Positions 36,801 through 48,800 of a DNA stretch of 64,000 nt are shown here, one piece after another. Below the pieces are notes generated by a model. The model did not search any database, had not been told where the DNA came from, and saw only the letters and a program-made list of their open reading frames with translations. Location: positions 681,492-745,491 of the forward strand of contig CH002800.1 of NCBI GenBank assembly GCA_000149265.1, given 5' to 3'. The position numbers and the translations under genes were made by a program. Origin of the DNA: Ciona savignyi (lineage: Eukaryota; Chordata; Ascidiacea; Phlebobranchia; Cionidae). Position 1 is the first letter of the stretch; every line of letters begins with the position of its first letter.

Positions 36801-39800
36801 TCAAAGGTGTGGTCAAGTCATAAATAAATCGGATTCGAATCCATCGCTTTTTTGTGAATTTATTGTTTCTATGATTTATTTTAATCTGAATGCTGCATCA
36901 CACAATTTTGTCTTCAAAAGGCAACAAAATATGAGTGCATGTAAAAAAAACTTAAAAAAGGAAAAGCTTTAAAAAAATTGGCAAAGGGGCTCATAATCAA
37001 TGGAATAGGACAGTTGCTAACTTGCAGATGCCACCGACGGATGGCAAGGATTTTGGTGATTGGCTTTTAGGATCGTATATTCCTCTTTTATCCCCGTGGA
37101 CGGGAACGTAAGGGGATTTATTACACGCTCCCAACGTCGAGTTACCAAAGCTCTTGCATTGTGTTGTGTATGATTGAGACGTTTGTTCAGTTTTCGCATT
37201 AATACCTCACTAAGTGCATTGCGCAAGCACTAAGTTGATTACATAGTGACCAATTTCAACCCTACTTTTGTCTTAAAGAAAATGGACTAACCCAAGTATT
37301 TGGCCAAACAAACCTCATGTTAACATTTAATTCAACAGTAAACTACCGAACCGAAAAGATGGCGTTTTTTAACCCGTTTATTGTTTAGAATATGTGAGTT
37401 TACTTTGAAATTCCTGGACAGGTATGGCATCGCGATGCAAACTTTCCACGACCCATTTCACGTATGTGAAGACGATGGGCAATGGCACCCAGCTTTGAAA
37501 ATTCCCATCGACTGCTCATGTAAGTTAAAGGAAAGGCTTCCACGCTATAAACACAGTTTTGAGTCATCGGATGATCATGCTTTCTATCCGTGAATTGGGA
37601 AACGCGGGGGATATTTCACACCGGCAATCGTCAGATTACTTTGAGAACATTATTAGGTTACCCGAGCAATTCAGGAGACCTTTTATGATTTATTACAACC
37701 TATTAACCAACTGGCTCCAAGCGATAGCCCCTAAGTGAATTGTTCAGGAACACGACCGATCAGCAAGCGATCAGTTTTAATTCTATAACTCGTGGATAGC
37801 CTTTTTTCCAAAAGGTTGCACTATCGAAACTGGTTTCTAGCTAGTCGGCTGTGTGAAAAACACTTAGCAGTCATCGCCTGAACCTAGTTAATTCGTCTCG
37901 ACGATATTCAGCACACTGCAATTACCCATTCCGACGATTTTTCATGTGACGACACCCCTAGTTGTCCACCCACAGGGTAAAACACATAATTATACCCACA
38001 TGGTCACTGTGGTCTAATCTCCTCCCCACTGAACCGTTTACCTACATTTCCTACATAACAGATCAGCGATACGCCGACGAACTTGTGAAAGGTTACCGAG
38101 TCAGCTACCGCCTCGAAACAATCAACAGTTGTAACGACACTGCTTTTCTCGAGTCTGTCCGACTGCTTCTGGTTGCTCGACTCACAGCAAGGGTAATTTG
38201 TATTTGATTTGTGGGTTATGTAATTATGCTTCAAACCAGATAGCTCGCCATAATTGTACCGTTATATTTCGTTATATTACACCACCTAAATGTGAGTTTG
38301 TAGTATGTCTCATACAACTTAGCGTTGACTGTTAAATTTGTTTTCCGACTAATTTACATTTATTAACGGGTAACCTTTACCTCAACGCTTAAAAAGTTGA
38401 TATAAATAAGGGCAGGGTTAGAATTAGTTNNNNNNNNNNNNNNNNNNNNNNNNNNNNNNNNNNNNNNNNNNNNNNNNNNNNNNNNNNNNNNNNNNNNNNN
38501 NNNNNNNNNNNNNNNNNNNNNNNNNNNNNATCCTAATTTGCACTTCTTAACTAATCACCTACCCCACGCTTATTATATCGATGTAAAAATAACATCAAAC
38601 TTGGGGCAGCGTTAGAATTAGTTTCTGTAGTTTTAGTGAGCAGTTTCCACTTCCCTCCTTCTAGCGTTGTCTCTAAATTTGCACTTCTTAACTCCCTACT
38701 CCATGCTTTTAAAGTTCGATATATAAATTCGTCAGGTTCCGCGCTGGTGTAGAACTAAAGAAACAGGCATCACCTGCACTCTGGTCTCGGTTGCAGTGAG
38801 GTGTGTTACCGAAGAAGTGATCGAAACCACCACCCCACCACCGGACTACGGATATGGGGACTCAGATGCCGACTACGGCCCTTATACTTACAACGACGAA
38901 GAACGTAAGTAATGAACATAAGGATAATCATGTTTATCCCGTGAATGGGAAAACGCAAGAGGCGTTAAAAACATGTAATCGCCAGATTACCTCGCGCCCA
39001 CCGTTGGGTTACCAGAGATATTGCAGTGCGTTGTGTATAAATGAGAAGTTCCTTTAGTATACATCTCATTAATCAATATTATGGGATATGAATTCGTTTT
39101 GAAAGAAAACCATTGGGGATAGATATATTTTTTCGAACCATTACAAATATAAAATAATATTTATTTATTTTTATCCATTTACGAAAACGTAGAAAGTTAT
39201 AACACAGCAATCGTCAGATTGTTGGATTACCGAAGCTAACATGTTGTTGAATGCGGTGGAGACATTCTTGCACGAAAACAACCAAAACAAAGTTTGTTAG
39301 TCACCTTTCTTGCAAACACAATCCAGCAGAATAGGTATCAGTGCGAGAGGGCAATCTGTATGACAAATCTTGTAGAACCACCGTGCGTTAACCGTGTAGG
39401 GCTACCGTACGCTTACTTACTTAACCGCTTTTAAGTTTCAAATAACAAATGATCGCTTCTTCTCAGATGACCGAAAAAGAAGGAGCATTAAGAACCCAAA
39501 GTTAAGAAACCGTCAAAGACGAAATGCGTAAGATGTGTAATTGTTTTAATTTGTTCCCCCTATGTTATTTGTATTTAAGATATGCACATCCATGTACTTT
39601 TTTATAAGCACATTAAATGCTTTTCAGAGCATTTATCTAAAGGAATTTAAATCCAAATTGTTAAGGTTGGAAAAAAGCAGAGCATTTTCACTCAAGGGCA
39701 ATTCTTAGATTACATAGGTAATACGTAAGGGTGACTAACAGTCAAATTTCCTCCTTAGTGGAAAATAAATATCTTTTTTAACTGATTAAGTTTTAAACCC

Positions 39801-42800
39801 ATGATGGGCTTGTCACATCACCGTTTTTGCATAACAATGCATTTTAAGTACCTTTTGTAAAGTATATTGCGTATAGTAAACTACTTTTACCTTAGACCCG
39901 GTGGTAGAGGGGACAATGAGCCAAATCCACCAGACGCCTACGACGCATATGATACGGAGACGGAGCCAACGCCAGTAGATTATGAAGATGAATCAATTCC
40001 AATTTCACCCGGCCTTAACAGTTTCCAGTACACAGAGGAAGAGGCATTTGCACTAACTAAAGAGCTTGGAAGAACAGTAGATACGTTAGAAATCACAATA
40101 ACAATTAAAGGTATCGGGAGATGAAATTTAAGTTGGTTCAAATAAGAAAATTAAATTTAAGTTTTGGTAAATATAAACTAGACACAAAAGATTAACTTTA
40201 AGTAACAATAATTTTAAAATATTTCAGTACATAAAACTTAAGTTTAAATAAATTTAAAATACAAGTATGAGATTATATGTAAGTTTTAATAAATTCAGAA
40301 TGCGACTAGCAGATTATATCAAGTTTTAAAAATTAAATTATAATAAATATACACTAAAAGTATAAGAGAATATTATTAAGTTTTAATAAATATTAAATAC
40401 AAGTAGAATGATAAAATAAAATATTATTTAATATAGAGTGCATGCGTTTCCATATGTAGCTCCTTTTCATCCTAACAATTCGATTACCCTTGTAACATCT
40501 TTAAAACATTGAGCTAAACCTTAAGAACCTATTGTATGCAAACTTCGCGTTTTAATGGATTGTACCTGGTGTTCCGATCTTTAAGGTGTAACTTTGGATA
40601 AAATATGAACATTTTCTTACCGGGACACATTGACAAAAACCAAGAAAAAATCCTGAGGCTGCCTTCAACAATAACGCACTCTTCTTCTCTTTGCAACATT
40701 ATAAAGTCCTCACACATAAAGATAAAATAGATACCCGAAGAAGCGCTGGTTCCTTTGTGGTAACTGATACTTCCTCACAGGTGAAGTAACCTTGGAGGAC
40801 GAGGATGTGGTTGGGAGTAGGAAGAAACACGGACAGATGAGTGAATTCTTCGGAAGACTCAACGTGGAACCCGAATTCACAGGACAACTTGAACGGTTCG
40901 ACTCTTTCTGCAACTAACTTTATATTTCTGCAACTCACTGATCATTCTGACAATGCTCGTTATTATAGATAAGATAAGGTATTCATGTGTATCCCCGTGA
41001 ATACCAAGGTGGTTAATACACGGGCAATCGTCAGATCACCTCGCATCCACCGTCGGGTTACCGGAGCTATTGCAGTGTGTTGTATATGATAGGCACGTTC
41101 TTTCAATTTGGTAGAACCCCTTAATCCGCCGGATCAGGCAATGTCCGTTTAAGTGCCTTGCCCAAGGACACAGCCGACTAGGCTAGCGATTAGTTTGGAA
41201 CCTTAAACTTCCTGAATTTTTTTATGATGATATTTTTGGGCATTGGAACTGTGAGGGTATATTTGTCAGCGTGTTTTAACGAGTCCTCTTACATTTGTAG
41301 ATTATTGTTTTTCAGGTTAGCAGTTCGTCATATCAACACGTCAGTAACAACTTTCGTGACGTACGAAGATGGAAGCTACGTTTCATCCGGAAATGAATTA
41401 CAATGTCCACTTGGAACTGTTCTAAGGGCAGCGGCTACGTGTGGTGAGTATGCAATACATATAAGTTTACTCTTTGTTCGATAACGTTAGTCTGGTGGTC
41501 TAGTGCGTCGCACTTTAGCCGAAAGGTTGTAGATACGAAACTGGTCGCAAGCTAGTCGGTTGTGTTCTTGGGCAAAGCACTTTACGGACATTGCCTGAAC
41601 CCAGTGAATTAATGGGTTCTACTAAAATAAAGGAACGTGTGAATTATACAGAACACATTGCAATAGCTCCAGTAAACCGACGATGGGCGCGAGGTGATCT
41701 GACGATTGTCCGTGTGTTAAAATCCTTAGTTTTACCATTTACGGGGATAAACATGAATATCCCATCCTATCCTATTCTATCTGCTTTGTTATAACTATAC
41801 ATTACTGCTTTGTTAAGTATTTGTAGATAATAAAAATTCTACCACTAGAGTACATCAGCATCTACCTAATACGAACAATACCTAAAAGTGGAAGTCTCTT
41901 TTATTTAGTAAATAGGCCTTCGGATCAAGACCGCCAACTAGCGTTGAACAAACCAATTGCCTATTTTTACTCATCAGGGCAAAATTAATCATAAGGCCCA
42001 ACTTATTTACCTTCATTTATGTATTGTACCCAGTGAAAAACCTTGAATCAATGCATTTACCGGGTCGAATTCAGCTAATTGGATTTCACATAAATATCGT
42101 TTTCTATTGTCCAGTCAACTGTCCAATTGGAACCTATTACGATGTATCGTTGATCGAATGTATCAGCTGTCCGGTGGGTTTCTACCAGGACGACGAAGCT
42201 CAGCTTTCATGCAAGGCTTGTCCTTTGCACACTTCCACACCTGGCAACCACACGAGGAGTCTCGAAGAATGCAAAAGTAAGTCTTATTGCATCTTGGGCC
42301 GGGTACATTGCTTTTGTTAGTGGCTTGCTGAAATTGATACTTAATATGCTGTAAATTATTAGTAAATAGAACAATAACCCAGTCAGTGAACTTTTTATGA
42401 CAAATATTTAATATACCATTGCCGTATGTTTTCCTTTCCATATTTTAAAAGATCCTGCTAAGTGTTTTTATCGTGGAAACTAAAGTGTAAACTAAACTAA
42501 ATAGTTTTAACGTTCATCGTAGCTTGTATATTTAATGAAAAGTTTTCGCGGTGAATTGTTAGTTAATTTTTCGTTAATATTACGAGAATGCTCTGTTGAT
42601 AACGAGTTTGTAAATAAATATAGTCTAAAGGTGTATGTTCTTGATTGTAATATAATATAAAAACATAACGCCGATGGGTGAGAGCATGCGTGAATTAAAG
42701 TTAATATAAAACTTCATCAATGACTATTAGGAAAACGGTATAATATTCTTTGGACGAAAATGGGTGTATTATATATTCGAATTATAAACGAAATAGCCAG

Positions 42801-45800
42801 TAAAATAACTGTATCCTTAAGGACGTTTTGGTTATAATACATAGATCGAAAATAAAGAGTCGTGTTTTTACCGAAAGTTCTTCAAAGGGCTAATCATTAT
42901 ACTTGTCATCACCGTTTTCTAATACGAATATATAATACATCCATGATTGATGGACCAAAGAAAATTTGCACCTTTATTACTGCAAAACTTTTTTTTACAT
43001 CTGATAAAAAATAAAAATATAAATTTCGTGATCAGATTTGTGCTCACTTGGTACATACTCCTTTAACGGCTTGGAAGTTTGTGTGGCTTGCGACAAACAC
43101 ACATATGCTGATGTGTATGGTTCCACGGAATGCACCACCTGCCCACCGGACACGGGCACGCCAAGCAGGGGAACTACAAGCTACATGCAGTGTGGACGTA
43201 AGTGTAGCGTTAAGCTTTTATGGAGAATTTGCATGTGTTTTCCTCGTAAGTGGGAAATGGAAGCGTTGTTTGACTTTTATATAGGATATTCATGTGTTAT
43301 TCTCGTTAGTGGAAAAATAGAAGGGGCGTTATTACACGGGAAATTGTTTCCATCGCAACCTATTTAAATATATGGGAGAAAGAATATGTTTGTACCCGTT
43401 TCCAGATTATTAACAAAAAAAATGGGGTCGTCATTTCTAAAATACGACATAATACCACCTTAATTTAGAAACCATTCCAAATTGTTTGCACCATAACTAG
43501 AAGGTTTGTATAGTTTATTGCCAGCATTTAAAGAAGCAATACTAACGTCTGCCCTATTGAATAGCTTGGTGGCATAGTGCATCGCCTTGCAAGCGAAGGA
43601 TTTCCGATTCGAAACGGATTGCTAACAAGTAGGTTTGGTCTTCAACAAGGCACTTAGCGTACATCTTATAAGCCAAGTGGCTTTATGGGATGTGCCAAAA
43701 TTGAGGAAACGTCTAAATCACAGTCAACACACTTCAATATGTCTAATAACGTGGGTGTAATGCAATCTGATGATTGCCCTGTAATAACGCCGCTTTGCGT
43801 TTTCCCATTCACAGAGATAATTATGAATGCTGTTCTCTATATCGTCTGCAATTATAATGGTACCGTAGCCATTACCTTAATAGAATTATTTACTAACACC
43901 ATTCGTGTGTAGAACTCTGCAACATCGGGTACGCTTCCCTCACTGGTATCGAACCATGCTATCCGTGTCCAGCAAACACCTACCAACCTGAACGAGCGAC
44001 CCACTTCTGCTACAAGTGTCCATTGGGAGGCTACACAGTTTCTACAGGATCAACTGATCGACTTGATTGTATCGGTAAGCAATAACTTCAACAAAAAGTT
44101 TTGAACAACTTTATATTATACTGGTATAAAAGCAATAATTTCAAACAAATTTATATTAAACCGGCCAGAAAGGAATAATTTCCGACAACCTTTTATGAAA
44201 CTGATCGGAAAGTCGTGCTTTACGTTCTAGTATATAACGTTTTACTGTATACAAAACTGTAACCTGTTAGTGCACGTCCATAGGATAATATACTAAATCC
44301 GTGCTTATATGATTTATTTTCTTTGATTTAAAAATATATAAAATTCTTGCTGGAAGTAGTATAATAAAACAACAAATACAAATGCGGAAAACAAATGCAA
44401 AATTCCAACTCTGTTCTATTATTACTCGTAATAAAACATACGATAGGATATGGCACGGCTATCGAAAAAAAAACGCATTGAGAACTAAAATAATTTTATT
44501 AAACCTCGCACAGCCGGGTAAACAGTGCAGTTTAGTTTGGTTTATTTTTCGCTTCTTTGTTACATTAAATATATAAGAATAGCACAGTTATTTAAAAAGG
44601 GTGCAGGAAAAATGGCAAAACTACAGTTGTTAAAACACGTCAGTAATGACACATGGTAAAACACGAAAAAGGAAAGTGGCAGTTTAACCTCATTGCAGTT
44701 TCTTATTGAAATTAGAGATATTGCTATAGATTTTAAACAACCAAACATAAATGTTTCGATTCCGCAACCGTCCAATGACGGTCCGACGCGTTACCACGGC
44801 TTTGTTACATTTTTACCAGGCTGTGTTTCGAACCCATGACAGGCTCATCACTAAGGCCGGGGCCGTATATTTTTGTTAACCATTCCGCACAGCCGTTCCA
44901 GTATTACATTGTTCCTAAGTCAAATACCTCTACGTCAGTTGAAACATCGTCCGCTGATGATTCAACCGAGTCGAAATAACAACGCTTTTTGTGATCGGAT
45001 AGTCCTATATCGTTGCTCTCTTCTTTCGTGATGACTTTTTTCAAATCGACACTGGAAGTTGAGTCTAATGAGTTTTTTTCGCTTTTTATAAGTTCGGACT
45101 CTGGCATGTGTCCAGAGTACATAAGATGAAGGGATTGGTAAGCAGGTTCAATTTGATCCGTTGTCGAAGACTTTTCCTCCCTGTACAATTCATTACCAGG
45201 TTGAAGAATACTCATTTCAAACGAAGAAACGCTCTCGGACCCAACGCTGCTCTCAATTCTTTGTCTCCCAATAGATTTGGGAATATTAACTTGGCATGAA
45301 TTTTCGACGAAGGGTTTAATGTCAGTCAAGGAACCAGTAGATAAAGTATCATTCCGTCCTTTATCGGGGGTTGGTCTTTCCAAAGTAAATGAGCATTCCG
45401 AACTGGACTCTGATAACGAAAGGTCAAGTCTTGATAGACGATTAGTTGCCGATAAGTTATCTTGGAAGTTAAGGTTGTTCCGAGCAGTTCCTTGGTTTGA
45501 AAACCTGTTACCAGAGCCAGAGCAGGTTCTCTTATCAGTTGTGCCGTTTCGACTTTTGCTTCTCCAATCTTGCATTGGTAGCGGTGAGAAAGTCGGCACT
45601 TTCAGGCCGAACTGGGTGATATTAGAAACCTCAGGGTCACTGTCCGAGATGTTAGGCGGTTCAGCTTCACTGTCTACAGCAACGAACAACGAATCGCTGC
45701 TCTCCTTTCGCTTGTACCTCGGATCGTATTTACGCTTTGCCGATCTGTAGTCTTGTTCAAGAACCAGTTTCCCACCTTTTTTCGATTCTTCAGGGTCGCC

Positions 45801-48800
45801 TTCCCCGCTAATCCCACTGCTACACATTGATAGCATGGAATATTCATTTTTCGTGTTGGAAGCACAAGGCGTGCTGGAGTCTTCAGAATCAGAGTCTGTT
45901 TGATTTGCCGTAACATCCGCGTAGTCTGCGCACCTTGGTGGAGGCGGAAACTGAAAATCAAGTTCAGAGATAAGTACAGAAGGTTGCGCGCGCACGCTTT
46001 GGCTCCTTCTGGGGCGTCTATGTCCATGACCGGACTTTGCACAGAACCCATCGATGCCGCTGGTTGCTGGATTCTCTCTACTGAATCGAGCTGAAGAGCC
46101 ACGCGTTAACCTTCTTGTGGATATTGAACCGGTAAGGCAACCATCTGTCTGACTTTTATCCGTATGCTGCCCAAAAACGCGTTGCAGCGGAAGCTTTTCT
46201 GAATCCTGGCCAGTGCAACTTTTATGGAAATTCAAATCTTTAAAATCGGTATTTCTTTTTGCCGTTTCAATTTCCTGAAGCGCTTCGAGCATTTGCTGGG
46301 TTGCGTGGTCCTTTTTTCCACGCTTAGATATCCTGTAGGTGGCACTGGAAATGCTACTGCTCTGCCTACTGATAGGTGCGGACGCACAGGGCAAATCAAT
46401 GTTCGAATTCAACTCCGCACTTGGGATAAGAATAAAATCATCAACGACGTTAGTGTTCGCGGCACAGAACATACTTTCAGGACGACTTTTTCTGTCTCTT
46501 TTGGACCTTTTCCGAGATCTACCGGAGCACCTCTTTTCGGAGTAGTTTCTCGATAACCTCCCCCCATTATCCGCAACATCTCGCAAACTTACAGCTCCCA
46601 CAACGCTACGAGAATCTCGCTTAACGTTTTCAGCGACAGCGTCATCAACTGATAACGTTTGTCGGAGTTGTTTCTTCGTTGAATCAGAGTTCCAAATCGC
46701 GTGGCTTGGGTACGACGCAGACTGTCGACTGCTGTTTGGAACTCCGTTCTTACCTCTATACCGCTCGTCCCAACTTTGTGCGGGCACGGGAGAGCGCGGC
46801 GGGACCATAGGAGGGGTGGATGGGTCACTTAAAGATACCAGCCGTCTATTTCCGGCCAAACCACGCTCCATATTCAAATCTCCGCCTAAACCAAACGATC
46901 CACCGTTGGTCCACCTGACATCAACTCTTCCGACTCGATCTGAAGATTGGATTGGCTGTCGGGGTAAAGGTCTTCTTGCAAGTGGGTTGTCGTAAAGAAG
47001 AGGATAGTTGCTGATCGACCTTCATAAGGAAACAGTCGTTATACTTGGTATAGCATAGTTAAGACAAATAAATGTTGATTTTTCTTTTCCGGCAGGTTCG
47101 GTCAGGGGAAATATGGCAAAAAAATAGATGTTTGATTTGACAAAATAAGGGCTTTGGATAGGAATAAAATAATCATGTCTTATCAATGAAAATGTTAAAA
47201 CGCCTTAAAAGACGTCGTCAGATTACTGAACCCCCCATCGGGTTATTGGAACTACTTACTGCATTTTGTTTTAAAGGATTTAGAAGTTTTTACTATAAAA
47301 CTCTTACACAATCATAATTTAAATTCGCTAGAACAGGATATTTATGTTTTAACCCCCTTCATGGCGAGGTTGTTAAATATTATTAAGACCTTTCCACTGT
47401 TTCATGCCAATTTATTAAATGTTAAGATTGCATGTCATAGTCACCTGATTGATTCAGAGGTCGGTTGCCTTGTTACTTCCCGTTTCCCAATGCAGCATCT
47501 GCATACACCAGAACAGGAGATTTTAGTATAAGGTGAATGGGTTAGTCTCTAAAATAGGGAAGTGTATACGAGGCATCTTACGAATGGTAAATACAAAATG
47601 GCGGAAAATATAAACGAAATGGATTTTAGTGAATTAAAAGAATGAAATCATATTGTACTAAACAGACACAATATAGTATTAGTCTTGTATACAACATAGC
47701 ATAAATCCCGATGTTACATTTTTTAGTGTCACAGTTGGTTCAAAAATCGGTATAACGTCAAAATGTTGGTGTCAATTTTCTCAAAACCCTATCTTTCTAC
47801 GTACCCGCACCTTTCAGCTTCTGGTTTGAATCTCCATTTCAGCACCATAGCTCCACATATGGACATCACAAACACCACTGAGAACATGCCTGCAACCAGT
47901 AACCAAGATAACACGTCATCTTGATGGGTTCTATACATTTTGTCATGACTGCGCGCATCGTCGTGTATACCTGAAAGAATTGTGGATATGAAAATGAAAT
48001 GGCTTATCATATTCCATATCAATTTGGTTCGTTTTTGTTTCGGTCATTGATACAGTAAAAAATATTATTAAAGATATGTAAAATATGTAACCAGAAAATG
48101 GCAAAATTACATAATTTATAACATGTCAGTAAATACACATTATATAACATTATAAAGAAGGCAATAAAGTAATATTTAAAAAAAACTGGAATTTCTGTGA
48201 AATTGGCTAATAATTTCAATTATTACACAATTAGTATGAAACTACAAACGCCTTTTTATTTTAATACATAAAACTTCTTTATTCGCAATATAGACAGTAT
48301 AATATATTATCATGTCTTATCTATGAGAATGTTAGAATAGTCACAAAAGTTTCACATGGGTCTAATCATTTTCAAAACTCACCATAATTAGTGTAATGGG
48401 GGTACATCCCATCATTCAGGTGCCTAAAAACAAGAATATATGATTTATTAGGTTAAACCACCACGTTTGATATTTATAGAACCTCGCTTGCGTGTACAAA
48501 TGTCACGCTTGTACTTTAATTAAAAGTCGTATCAATATAGATGGTAATAGGACGGCGTGTGTGTGTCATAACATTTAATTGACGTAGAAAAGGCGCTTAT
48601 CTTACTTGGATTTCGACATTGCTCTCTCTTTGGTCTCGATTGCGTCATATTCTATTTCTGTATCGCTTCCAGCGTTGGAACGGCTTTCTGGGTTGTGATT
48701 GGCCACTTTGGTCATGTGACCAGCTGCGCCAGCGTCAGGAAGTCTCGCCGTGACGGCTCGTTCAGCAGCATGCCTCTTCCTTGCGTTAGGAGGAAGTGTT

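Noticed and set aside
45277..46556. Forward frames of 110-157 codons opposite the LRR receptor tail
   Set aside because: Shadows of the 2.1-kb coding exon on the - strand, whose frame is open throughout and phase-linked to a TM exon.
47804..47811. Alternative donor GTGCGG 5 nt upstream of GTACGT in the LRR TM exon
   Set aside because: The preferred donor GTACGT is closer to consensus. The upstream one would give the same frame only if it pairs with a different phase, and it is not needed.
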